Assembly: GCA_020638835.1 (NCBI GenBank)
Contig: JACKHV010000003.1
Span: forward strand, 1-64,000
Source of the DNA: Planctomycetota bacterium
GTDB taxonomy: Bacteria > Planctomycetota > UBA1135 > GCA-002686595
DNA length: 64,000 nucleotides
Direction: 5' to 3'
Made by a program: the position numbers and the translations under genes. The notes under the pieces are model-generated. The model worked only from the letters and a program-made list of their open reading frames with translations. It was not told where the DNA came from and did not search any database. Positions within the stretch are counted from its first letter, which is position 1. Each line of letters starts with the position of its first letter. Positions 43,859 through 52,250 of this stretch are shown here, in pieces.

Positions 43859-44605
43859 GTGCAAGCGAAGCTCCACTTCTCCCGCTTCGAGTTCAAGTAC
43901 ATCCTGCCGCAGCACTTGCGGGATGAGCTCGAGAAGGAGTTCCAGTACTTCGTCGAGCTCGACCCGTACACCGCGGGCAAGCCGGGCGGGAAGTACTTCG
44001 TGCGCAGCCTGTACTACGACAACGCCGCCTTCCGGAACTACTACGAGAAGGTGGACGGCATGAAGCACCGGGCGAAGTTCCGCCTGCGCACGTACACCGG
44101 CGAGGAGGGCGACGGCACGCCGCAGTTCCTCGAGATCAAAGGACGCTACAACAACCTCGTCTTCAAGCACCGCGCGCACGTCGCGCCGGGCAAGATCGAG
44201 GTCGATCCGTCCCCGTACGACCATCCGACCACGCGCGCGATCCTGGGCGGCCTCGAAGAGGGGCCGATCAAGAACCAGTTCCGCTTCGAACTCGCGCGGA
44301 AGGGCCTGAAGCCCGTGATGCTCGTCGACTACTGGCGACGTCCCTTCGTCTCCAAGTACGACCCCGAGTTCCGCATGACGATGGACGACACCGTGTCGGG
44401 CACCGTGTGCGATACGCTCTTCCCCGGACCGAACGCCCACCGCAAGTTGACCTTGCCGGGCTACACCATCCTCGAGGTGAAGTTCCGCTTCCACATGCCG
44501 AAGTGGTTCCACCGACTCGTGCAGAGCTACGAGCTCCGCCGCGTCTCCATCTCGAAGGTCTGCGCCGCCATCGACGTTCACGGACTCGCCGAGAAACTCG
44601 ACTGA
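43859..44605 (+). CDS. VTC-domain (polyphosphate-polymerase-like) protein
   Basis: 248 residues, GTG start 1 bp after the CotH stop. The triphosphate-tunnel fold is complete: FEFKYILP (Glu11, Lys13), VRSLYYDN, KHRAKFRLRTY (Lys69, Arg71, Arg75, Arg77), FLEIKGRY (Glu92, Lys94) and TILEVKFRF late in the protein. In yeast Vtc4 this domain makes polyphosphate from ATP. Bacterial versions beside CotH and DUF4956 are known as a gene-neighbourhood family, but their product is not settled. It should work in the cytoplasm next to DUF4956. Confidence 0.93.
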   Translation: MQAKLHFSRFEFKYILPQHLRDELEKEFQYFVELDPYTAGKPGGKYFVRSLYYDNAAFRNYYEKVDGMKHRAKFRLRTYTGEEGDGTPQFLEIKGRYNNLVFKHRAHVAPGKIEVDPSPYDHPTTRAILGGLEEGPIKNQFRFELARKGLKPVMLVDYWRRPFVSKYDPEFRMTMDDTVSGTVCDTLFPGPNAHRKLTLPGYTILEVKFRFHMPKWFHRLVQSYELRRVSISKVCAAIDVHGLAEKLD

Positions 44606-44656
44606 TCCACCCCGCGAGCCCCGTTCCCCAGCAACTCCGAATTCCGAGACACAGCA

Positions 44657-45343
44657 ATGCCCCAAACCATCACAGACGCGATGCAAGCCGGCCAGGCGGC
44701 CTACCAGCCGGAGGACATCATCATCAACATGGTGCTGAGCGCCATCCTCGGCCTGGCCATCGCGCTCGTGTATCGGAACACGCACAAGGGCCTGTCCTAC
44801 TCGCAGTCGTTCACGCTGACGGTGATCTTCGTCGCCGTGATCGTCGCGATGGTGATGATGGTGATCGGCAACAGCCTCTCGCGCGCCTTCGCGCTGGTCG
44901 GCGCGCTCTCGATCATCCGCTTCCGGACGGTGGTCAAGGACACGAAGGACACCGCCTACGTGTTCTGGGCGCTGGCCGCGGGCATGGCGGCGGGAACGGG
45001 CAGCTATCCGCTGGCGCTGATCGGCACGGCGATCCTCGCGGTGCTCGCGTACATCCTGCACACGTCGAACTTCGGCGCGCTGTACAAGTCCGAGTTCATC
45101 CTGCGCTTCCGCTTCGACCGCGACACCGACAGCGCGGCCTATCTCGAAGTGATCAACAAGTGCTCGAAGACCTCGAACATGCTGCACATCGAGCCCTCGG
45201 GTGACGGCAAGTCGATGCAGCTGACGTACGACATCGTCCTCAAGGAGGACTACACCGCCGAGAACCTGACCGCCCAGCTCACGGAGCTGAAGGGCCTCTC
45301 GGAAGTGATCCTGATCGCGTCGAAGAACGACGTCGACTACTAG
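44657..45343 (+). CDS. DUF4956 membrane protein
   Basis: 228 residues. Four membrane helices at about 23-42, 50-72, 100-116 and 120-137, with the family marks SAILGLAIALVYRNTHKGLSYSQSF and SRAFALVGALSIIRFRTVVKDTKDTAYVFWALAAGMAAGTG. The soluble C-terminal 85 residues form a ferredoxin-like alpha/beta domain (MQLTYDIVLKEDYTAENLTAQLTELKGLSEVILIAS). The partner role with VTC and CotH proteins is known only from gene order: the membrane protein may form the pore or scaffold through which the VTC product passes (inference). It is the last gene of the operon, followed by a strong terminator. Confidence 0.93.
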   Translation: MPQTITDAMQAGQAAYQPEDIIINMVLSAILGLAIALVYRNTHKGLSYSQSFTLTVIFVAVIVAMVMMVIGNSLSRAFALVGALSIIRFRTVVKDTKDTAYVFWALAAGMAAGTGSYPLALIGTAILAVLAYILHTSNFGALYKSEFILRFRFDRDTDSAAYLEVINKCSKTSNMLHIEPSGDGKSMQLTYDIVLKEDYTAENLTAQLTELKGLSEVILIASKNDVDY

Positions 45344-45364
45344 GACCCAGGTCCTCGTTCGCGC

Positions 45365-45400
45365 ACGGACCCCGCCCGCCGACCGGCAGGCGGGGTCCGT
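45365..45400 (+). terminator. Hairpin terminator of the CotH/VTC/DUF4956 operon
   Basis: Perfect 12-bp stem ACGGACCCCGCC (45365-45376) and GGCGGGGTCCGT (45389-45400) with a 12-nt loop, 21 bp after the DUF4956 stop and followed by TCGTTCG. Confidence 0.75.
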
Positions 45401-45494
45401 TCGTTCGAGGCTGCTCGGAACAATCCCCGCTTCCGGCGTAGAGGCGCTCCTGCCGTCGCGCGGTGCGCCGGCCGACCCTCCGGAGGACCCGAGC

Positions 45495-46292
45495 ATGGAC
45501 GCACGCGCCGGCGCGACGATCGCGCGATCCGAACTGATCCGACACCTGCACGAACGCTTCGAGGGAGAGCCCCACGTGCTCGCCGCTTGGCTCGGGGGCA
45601 GCGACGCGAGCGGCCGCGTCGACGAGTTCTCCGACGTCGACCTGCAGCTGATCGCCGAGGACGCCGCGGTCGAGCGCTGCTTCGACGACCTGCACCGCTT
45701 CGCGGAGGAACTCGCCCCGATCGAAGTGCGCTTCCGCCTGCCCGAGCCGACCTGGCACGGCTTCTCCCAGGAGTTCCTGCGCCTCGAGCGCTGCGATCCG
45801 AACCACGTGATCGACTTCCTGGTGATCCCGGCGAGCACGCCGCCCGAGCGCCGCTTCCTCGAGCCGGAGCGCCACGGGACCGCGCGCGTGCTCTTCGACC
45901 GCGGCGACTGGCTGGCCGCGCCAGCGCTCGACCGCGACGCGCAGTCCCGGCAGATCCGGCGCCGCCTCGAGGTCCTGCGCGCGACCTTCGGGCTGCACGC
46001 GCCGCTCGTCACGCGCTCCGCCGCGCGCGGCTTGGACGTCGAGGCGCAGGCCTTCTACCAGCGCTTCGGACTCGGCACCCTCGTCGAGCTGCTCCGCATG
46101 CGCCACGCGCCCGAACGCTTCGACTTCGGCCTGCGCTACCTCGACCGCGACCTGCCGGCCGACGACTACGCCCTCGTCCGCGAACTCGCCTTCCCGCAGG
46201 ACGGCCCCGACTGCGCGCGGATGCTCGAACGAGTCCGCGCGCGCGTGCGGGCCGAGCTCGAGGCCCTGGACCGCGGCGACTGGAGCGTCTGA
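45495..46292 (+). CDS. Nucleotidyltransferase-fold protein
   Basis: 265 residues. The Pol-beta-type active site is plain: GGSDASGRVDEFSDVDL, with GGSD at 34-37 and metal Asp47 and Asp49. A third acidic position may be DFLVIPA further on. The C-terminal half is helical. Size and layout resemble small-molecule nucleotidyltransferases (aminoglycoside adenylyltransferase-like) of wide substrate range, but I see no evidence for a resistance role. GGAGGA precedes the ATG. The gene stands alone between the CotH operon terminator and a sulfatase. Confidence 0.85.
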   Translation: MDARAGATIARSELIRHLHERFEGEPHVLAAWLGGSDASGRVDEFSDVDLQLIAEDAAVERCFDDLHRFAEELAPIEVRFRLPEPTWHGFSQEFLRLERCDPNHVIDFLVIPASTPPERRFLEPERHGTARVLFDRGDWLAAPALDRDAQSRQIRRRLEVLRATFGLHAPLVTRSAARGLDVEAQAFYQRFGLGTLVELLRMRHAPERFDFGLRYLDRDLPADDYALVRELAFPQDGPDCARMLERVRARVRAELEALDRGDWSV

Positions 46293-46388
46293 GGCGAAAG
46301 GGCGCTCGATCGCGTAGGCTTCGAGCCGAGACTTCGAGCCTCGCGACCGACCGCGCGAAAAGGGCCTCGACCAGCCTGCAAGGAACGC

Positions 46389-48029
46389 ATGGGATCCAAG
46401 CGCAACGTCATCGTCTTCCTCGTCGACGACTGCGGTCGTGAGTACTACTCCTGCTACGACCAGACGTCGTACAACCCGCCGGCTCCGAGCGCGCGCGTCG
46501 ATCCGCTCACGTCGCACTGGGCCAACCAGTGGGGGGAGGCGGCGCAGGACCAGTCGACCTTCGACTATCCGCCGACACCCTGGCTCGACTTCGCCGCGAA
46601 GCACGGGCTGTTGCTCGAGCGGATGAACGTCGCCGCGATGTGCAGTCCGACGCGCTGCTCGCTGCTGACCGGTCGGAACAACCAGGAGCACACGATCGGC
46701 AACGCGATTCAGGGTTCCGACGAACTCGCCTTCGGCTACGTCGGGCAGACGATCTACCAGCTGATGGAGGCGCAGCACAGCCGGCACGCGCGGATCCACG
46801 TCGGAAAGTGGCACTGCTCGAACAGCTATCGCCACTCGATCGACGGCATGCCGCTCGGGCGGCGGAACTCGGAGCGCTCGTTCCAGACACCGGTGCAGGA
46901 CGGTCGTGCGACCTACTTCGACGGCGCGGTCCTGAACTTCGGGCTCGAGGTGCCGGGCTACGAGTTCGCCGTTGGCGGGCAACACCACGAGCGCTACGTC
47001 CGCGCGCGGCACGACGGCGAGTCCGGCGAGTTCCACATCGAGCAGCTGGAGACGCACTCCTTGGTCGACGAGACGGAAGCCGCCATCGAGGCGCTCGCGC
47101 GCGTCCGCGCGAAGGGGCAGCCGTTCCTGATGAACGTCTGGTTCCATGCCGTGCACACGCCGAACGACTGGGAAGCGATGGGCGGCGCCGAGCTGTCGCG
47201 GCAAGGCTTCCACGGCTACGGCGAGGCCGACCCGGGCGACGATGCGCGCCGCATCGCCGCCTTCACGCAGTCCGTGGACACGGCCTGCCAACGCATCTAC
47301 GACGCGCTGACGCCGACGGAGCGTGACGACACGATGATCGTCTTCCTGTCGGACAACGGCTCGACGGCGACGATGCTCGACTCGGCGGCGAACCCGTCGC
47401 TACCGCCGGCGGGCCGCGCGGGGAACCCGTACGACCGCATGCACAGCAAGCGCAGCCCGTGGCAGGGCGGCATCGGCGCTGCTTGTGTGATCCTCGGGCC
47501 CGACGTCGCGAACCCGGGCGGCGGGCGCAAGCCGCGCGTCTGGTCCGGGCTCTGCGGGGTGGAGGACCTCTTCCACCAAGTCGCGCGCTGGACTGGCGTC
47601 AACGCAACGGCGGCTCCCGGGACCGACGTCGAGGTGCTGCAGCGCGCGCTCGACGATAGCAGCCCCGACGGGCGGCGCGCGTACACGCAGCGCGCCTTCA
47701 AGAACGGATTCCACGACGACATCTTCTCGGAAGCGCAGGGGGGAGCCATGCGCTTCGTCAGTCAACAGAACGCAAACGGCTGGAAGCTGCTGTGGATCCG
47801 CGCCGGACGCTTCCCGAAGGGCGACGTGACGTGGGAGTGGCAGCTCTACGCGATGCACCGCGATCCGCTCGAAGCGCGCAACCGCTTCCCGGCGAAGCAG
47901 TCCGACGAGACGATCCAGCAGCGCTACGACGTGCTGTCGGGGGAAGCGCGGGTGCAGTTCAACGAACTCTACGGCTCGCTGCGCGACGCGAATCTGATCC
48001 CGCCGGGAATGGCGCTGGTGTTGAGCTGA
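46389..48029 (+). CDS. Sulfatase (formylglycine type), apparently cytosolic
   Basis: 546 residues. Signature CSPTRCSLLTGR carries the Cys85 to be converted to formylglycine; metal ligands are in VIVFLVDDCGREYY (Asp pair) and IVFLSDNGST, and HVGKWHCSN supplies the conserved Lys and His. Unlike the other two sulfatases, no signal peptide is seen: the protein begins MGSKRNVIVFLVDD, so it may stay in the cytoplasm or lack part of its start. Substrate specificity cannot be told; planctomycete sulfatases mostly act on sulfated algal glycans. AAGGA lies 5 nt before the ATG. Confidence 0.92.
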   Translation: MGSKRNVIVFLVDDCGREYYSCYDQTSYNPPAPSARVDPLTSHWANQWGEAAQDQSTFDYPPTPWLDFAAKHGLLLERMNVAAMCSPTRCSLLTGRNNQEHTIGNAIQGSDELAFGYVGQTIYQLMEAQHSRHARIHVGKWHCSNSYRHSIDGMPLGRRNSERSFQTPVQDGRATYFDGAVLNFGLEVPGYEFAVGGQHHERYVRARHDGESGEFHIEQLETHSLVDETEAAIEALARVRAKGQPFLMNVWFHAVHTPNDWEAMGGAELSRQGFHGYGEADPGDDARRIAAFTQSVDTACQRIYDALTPTERDDTMIVFLSDNGSTATMLDSAANPSLPPAGRAGNPYDRMHSKRSPWQGGIGAACVILGPDVANPGGGRKPRVWSGLCGVEDLFHQVARWTGVNATAAPGTDVEVLQRALDDSSPDGRRAYTQRAFKNGFHDDIFSEAQGGAMRFVSQQNANGWKLLWIRAGRFPKGDVTWEWQLYAMHRDPLEARNRFPAKQSDETIQQRYDVLSGEARVQFNELYGSLRDANLIPPGMALVLS

Positions 48030-48060
48030 GATGATCCCTTCGACCCAAGAGGACCGAGTG

Positions 48061-49059
48061 ATGGAGAGACGCACGCAGCCGCTCGCGCACCGACTCGCCC
48101 GACGCGCGCTCCTGATCGCCGCCGTCGCCTGCCTCGCGCTCGCGTGCGAGAGCGGCAGCGACGCCGCGCGGCCGACGCTCGTCCCGACGGTGGTCGACCC
48201 GCTGAGCGCCGACGCGTTGCGCGCGCACGTCAGCTTCCTGGCGGAGCTGGAACCCGCGCGCTCTTACGGCAACGCCGCGTCGCTCGAGAAGGCGGCCGTC
48301 TACCTCGAGCGCGAGTTCGCCGCCGCGGGCGGTCGCATCGTGCGCCAGACTTTCGAGGTCGGCGGCGAGAGCTACGCGAACGTGCGCTGCTTCCTCGGTC
48401 CGGAGGAAGGCGCGCGCCTCGTCGTCGGCGCGCACTACGACTCCTACGGCGACTTGCCCGGCGCCGACGACAACGCGAGCGGAACGGCCGTGCTGCTCGC
48501 GCTGGCGCACGCCTTGCGCGACGTCGAGCTCGCCGCGCCGGTGGAGCTCGTCGCCTTCGTGCTCGAGGAACCGCCGCAGTACGACACCCGCGACATGGGC
48601 AGCGCCCGCCACGCGCGCCTGTTGCGCGAGGAAGGCGCCGAGCTGCGCGGGATGATCTGCCTCGAGATGCTCGGCTACTACTCCGAGGAGGCCGGCTCGC
48701 AGTCGTACCCCGTCGACGAGATGGAGCTGCTCTTCGGCGACAAAGCCGACTTCCTCGCCGTCGTCGGCCGCCCCGAGGACGCCGCGCTGGTCGAAGCCGT
48801 GCACGCCGCGATGCAAGGCACGCCGCTGCGCGTCGAGAAGGTGCTCGCGCCGCCCGCCTTGACGGGCGTCGACTTCTCGGACCATCGCAGCTTCTGGGCG
48901 GAGGGGTACACGGCGACGATGCTCACCGACACCTCCTTCTATCGGAACGCGAACTACCACACCGCCGCGGACACGGCGGACACGCTCGATTACGTCCGCA
49001 TGGCGCACGCCGTGCAGGGCGTGCGCGCGGCGGTCGTCGCGCTGGCGGGGAAGGAGTGA
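48061..49059 (+). CDS. M28-family metallopeptidase lipoprotein
   Basis: 332 residues from the ATG at 48061 with AGAGGA upstream; an ATG at 48031 is an alternative. Lipobox ACLALAC gives Cys29. Zinc-peptidase motifs: VVGAHYDSY, GADDNASG, FVLEEPPQYD, CLEMLGYYSEEAGSQSYP and DFSDHRSFW. The close match to the M28 protein at 33870 (both share EEPP, the GSQ-YP after LE-LGY and NYH near the end) marks a small subfamily of exported peptidases. It is followed 7 bp later by a membrane protein, so an operon is likely. Confidence 0.92.
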   Translation: MERRTQPLAHRLARRALLIAAVACLALACESGSDAARPTLVPTVVDPLSADALRAHVSFLAELEPARSYGNAASLEKAAVYLEREFAAAGGRIVRQTFEVGGESYANVRCFLGPEEGARLVVGAHYDSYGDLPGADDNASGTAVLLALAHALRDVELAAPVELVAFVLEEPPQYDTRDMGSARHARLLREEGAELRGMICLEMLGYYSEEAGSQSYPVDEMELLFGDKADFLAVVGRPEDAALVEAVHAAMQGTPLRVEKVLAPPALTGVDFSDHRSFWAEGYTATMLTDTSFYRNANYHTAADTADTLDYVRMAHAVQGVRAAVVALAGKE

Positions 49060-49066
49060 CGGAGTC

Positions 49067-49732
49067 GTGAAGTCCGTCGCGCGCGTCGCGCTGGTCATGA
49101 ACGCGGCGCTGATCGGGCTCGGCCTGCTCGGCGTGTTCGTGGACGCGCCCGTCGGATCGCGGGTGGGAGCGGAGTGGCGCATCGCCGTTCCGATCGTGGT
49201 CGGATGCCTCAACGTCGCGGCTCTGCGACTTGGCCGGCGGAGCGAAGCCGCTCGAGTCCTGACCGTGATCTGGAGCCTGATGCTGTGCTCCACGCTCCCC
49301 TTCCTCTATCCGGCCGCGAAGGATCTGCTGCGTCCGGTTCCGCTGCAGTGGCACGATCCGATCCGTCCGACATGGATCGAGTACGCGGACTTCGTGTGGC
49401 TCGGCGCGGCCAACTTGTCCGCAATGCTCGCGCTCGGATTCGTGAAGCACTTCCGGCCACCGTGGTGGCTCAGCGTCCCGGTCCTCCCGACGCTCGTCGT
49501 GTTGCACCTCGTCACCGTGTCCGACCGCGTGGAGCGCGTGGTCGAGGAGCTGATCTACGGCCCCGTGCCCTCCGACCCCGTTGCTTCCTTCGGATGGTTC
49601 GCGGAGCACGACGCGCCGCGCGAGCACGCCTTCGGATGGTTCCTGCTGCTCTGGATCCTGTACTTCCTCGTCGGTGCATTCCGCGCGATTCCGCGCTACT
49701 CGCCGCCCACGCCTCGGGAAGTCGCTGCGTAG
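49067..49732 (+). CDS. Polytopic membrane protein of unknown function
   Basis: 221 residues, GTG start; the AAGGAG ribosome-binding site overlaps the stop of the preceding gene. About five to six hydrophobic segments (ARVALVMNAALIGLGLLGVF; VLTVIWSLMLCSTLPFLY; YADFVWLGAANLSAMLALGFV; WWLSVPVLPTLVVLHLVTV; FGWFLLLWILYFLVGAF). No motif is recognised. Position right after an exported M28 peptidase suggests a linked envelope role but does not define it. Confidence 0.7.
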   Translation: MKSVARVALVMNAALIGLGLLGVFVDAPVGSRVGAEWRIAVPIVVGCLNVAALRLGRRSEAARVLTVIWSLMLCSTLPFLYPAAKDLLRPVPLQWHDPIRPTWIEYADFVWLGAANLSAMLALGFVKHFRPPWWLSVPVLPTLVVLHLVTVSDRVERVVEELIYGPVPSDPVASFGWFAEHDAPREHAFGWFLLLWILYFLVGAFRAIPRYSPPTPREVAA

Positions 49733-49776
49733 AACCGCGCTCCACGATCCCGTTCCGCCTCCACCGGCGGATCGAC

Positions 49777-49782
49777 TAGGAT
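49777..49782 (+). promoter_or_regulatory. -10-like box TAGGAT
   Basis: TAGGAT in the form gac-TAGGAT-ccgg, about 80 nt before the ATG at 49862, which has its own Shine-Dalgarno (GAGGAGAGA). Confidence 0.35.
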
Positions 49783-49861
49783 CCGGCCCTCGGCTCGTTC
49801 CGGTGTGCGCGCGCCTTCCCCGCCGCGGACGCCACGTCCCGCTCCACTCGAGGAGAGATCG

Positions 49862-52216
49862 ATGCGGACCACGAATGCTCGCTTCCTGCTCGGCATCCTG
49901 CTGGGTTTCCTGCTCGGAGGCGGTTCTGCCGCGCTCTTCCTCGACGACCACGCGGACGCGATCGTCGAGCTGTCCGGCTCCGCTGCGCCGGACGCCGCGC
50001 CGACGAAGGCGGAGACCGCTGCTCTCGCCTCGCCGACGACCACGAGAGCTGCGGAGCGCCGAGAGGTCGAGGACGTCCCCGCCGCGGCGCGCGTCAGCGA
50101 CGCGAAGGTGCGCGAGCTGGCGCAAGGCGTCTCCGGGATTCGCAGCGAGCGGAAGCCTGGTACGGGTGTGATCCACGGACGCGTGGTCGACGAGAACGGC
50201 GCCGGACTCGCCGGCGTCGTCGTGCGGCTCGAGCTGACTCGACCGATCCAGGCGAAGAACCGCTCGCTGGGCGTCGGCGAGGGCGCGCCGGAGTGGGAGT
50301 CCTTGGACGACGTCGTCCGCATCGCGGCGGAGCGCTTCGAGGAAGAACGCGCGAATCGTCGCGAACAAGTGAGCGCCGCTGACGGCAGCTACCGCTTCGA
50401 AGGCCTGTCGAGCGACACCTGGTTCCTGCGCGGCTACGCAGCGGGCTACGAGATCTCCGTCGTCGCCGGGAACGCCTACGTCGTCCCCGACCTCGAGCTC
50501 GACCTGACCGCGCGGCACGTCGTGCCGGTCCCCGTCGAGGTGATCGCCGCGGACGGGGCGTCGGCGTCGGGCGCCGAGCTCGTCGCGCGTTCGTCGGGCC
50601 AGGACGGGAAGAATCTCGTTTTCGAGTGGTCGCCGGAGGATCGCCTCATGCGCGTGCCGCCGGGGGACTACACGGTGTATGCACAGTCGATGGAGAAGAA
50701 CGCGCGTGGCCGACCCGAGAGCAAGTCGGAGGCGTTGGAGGTCAGCTTCGCCGACACTCCGAACCAACCCGCTCTGCGCTTCGAGCTGCGCACGAGCCTC
50801 GGGATCCGCGGGCGCGTGGCTCTCCCCAATGGAGACCTCGGACCCGGCACGCTGGTCGTCCACTTGAAGGCCCTTTCCGAGTCCGATTCGGAGGACGAGG
50901 ACGCCCTGGCGGAGGCGCTGAAGAGTTCTGATGAGCGAGACTTCTGTCGCGCGGGCAACCTGTTCCAGTTCGACGAGCTCGCGCCGGGCCGGTATGCGGT
51001 CGGCGTCGCGCGGGACTTCCGCGGCGAAATCGCCGTGCACCGCGTGGTCGAAGTGGTCGACGGCGTCGTGCAGTGCGACTTGGATCTGCCCCCCGTCGAC
51101 CTCGGGCGCGCTCTGCTCGTCACGGTGTTGGACTCCGCAGGGGGGATGGTCGACGGCGCGAACCTCTCAGTGCGCGAGAAGGGCGGCCGCGACGCGCGCT
51201 TCTACATGCTCGCTTCGTCGAATCTCGTGCGTACCGCGAACGGACAGTACGTCGTCGAGATCCCGAAGGAAGTAGCGGACGACTACTTCGGCGGCGCGGC
51301 GGGCGAGAAGCGGTACGCGCTGAACTTGAACCACGGCGACTACGGACGGCGCGAGTGGGATCTCGCGCGCGGGACGACGGAATTGACCGTGACGCTCGAG
51401 TCACCCGCGAGCCTGACCGTGACCGTTCCGGGCTACCGGGGCAGCGAGTACGCGGGGCGGCTCTCGTTGAGCATCGAGAACGTCACTCCGGGAGCATCGA
51501 ACCAGTCGTACGTCTCGCGGACGAGAGGGAAGCTCGACGCCGACGGAACAGGGCAGTTCACCGCGCTGGAACCGGGTGCCTATCGCTTGTCGCTGACGCT
51601 CACCCCGCAGGAACCGAGCACGACGTACTCACGTGAGACCGAAATCGACCTGCTCGAGCTCGAGCTCGGATCCGGCGAGAACAGCGCGCAGCTCAACATC
51701 CCCGCGCTCTACGCGCTCCGCGTGCACTGGGCCGACGGGAAGGCGGGCAACCGGATGTCCTTGGAGTCGACCGACGAAACCAAGTCGAGGCGGCGGGCAC
51801 CGTACGCCGGGCTGGACGCCGACGGCTACGCGACCTTCCACGACATCACGGCGGGTGACTACGTGCTGATCGCAGGCGGCGGCACTTCGTCTCAGCGCAT
51901 GTTCGTCACCGTGCCCTCGAAGCTCGTCGAGTTCGTCCCGATCGCCGTCGACGCGCTGCGCGTCGAGATCACCGATCCCGCCGGCAACTTCGCGAAGCTC
52001 GGACTCGAGACCGGCGACTTGATCATCGGAGTCGACGGCACCGAGTTCTCCGAGCCCCCGAGCTCGTCGATCTTCAACGCAGTGAACAACTCGAAGTCGG
52101 CTCGGCTCAGCTTGCTCGTCGAGCGCGCGGGCAAGCGCCTGGAGCTGACCGTGCGCGGTTCCGACCTCGGGCAGTGGGGCGAGCGCGGAGCGGAGTTCGT
52201 ACCGGTCCAGCGCTGA
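49862..52216 (+). CDS. Membrane-anchored protein with carboxypeptidase-regulatory-like repeats and a C-terminal PDZ domain
   Basis: 784 residues from the ATG at 49862. One N-terminal helix (FLLGILLGFLLGGGSAALFL) and a low-complexity linker lead to beta-sandwich repeats of carboxypeptidase regulatory-like kind: GVIHGRVVDENGAGLAGVVVRLEL and GSYRFEGLSSDTWFLRGYAAGYE, then more diverged copies. The last 90 residues form a PDZ-like domain (FAKLGLETGDLIIGVDGTEF...ARLSLLVERAGKRLELTVRG). Such proteins stand in the envelope and bind other proteins; there is no protease domain. The repeats resemble those of the sigma-factor fusion at 59582-62164. Confidence 0.85.
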   Translation: MRTTNARFLLGILLGFLLGGGSAALFLDDHADAIVELSGSAAPDAAPTKAETAALASPTTTRAAERREVEDVPAAARVSDAKVRELAQGVSGIRSERKPGTGVIHGRVVDENGAGLAGVVVRLELTRPIQAKNRSLGVGEGAPEWESLDDVVRIAAERFEEERANRREQVSAADGSYRFEGLSSDTWFLRGYAAGYEISVVAGNAYVVPDLELDLTARHVVPVPVEVIAADGASASGAELVARSSGQDGKNLVFEWSPEDRLMRVPPGDYTVYAQSMEKNARGRPESKSEALEVSFADTPNQPALRFELRTSLGIRGRVALPNGDLGPGTLVVHLKALSESDSEDEDALAEALKSSDERDFCRAGNLFQFDELAPGRYAVGVARDFRGEIAVHRVVEVVDGVVQCDLDLPPVDLGRALLVTVLDSAGGMVDGANLSVREKGGRDARFYMLASSNLVRTANGQYVVEIPKEVADDYFGGAAGEKRYALNLNHGDYGRREWDLARGTTELTVTLESPASLTVTVPGYRGSEYAGRLSLSIENVTPGASNQSYVSRTRGKLDADGTGQFTALEPGAYRLSLTLTPQEPSTTYSRETEIDLLELELGSGENSAQLNIPALYALRVHWADGKAGNRMSLESTDETKSRRRAPYAGLDADGYATFHDITAGDYVLIAGGGTSSQRMFVTVPSKLVEFVPIAVDALRVEITDPAGNFAKLGLETGDLIIGVDGTEFSEPPSSSIFNAVNNSKSARLSLLVERAGKRLELTVRGSDLGQWGERGAEFVPVQR

Positions 52217-52250
52217 GCGCTCGACCGAGCTCCGGCACCTCACCCTCGGC

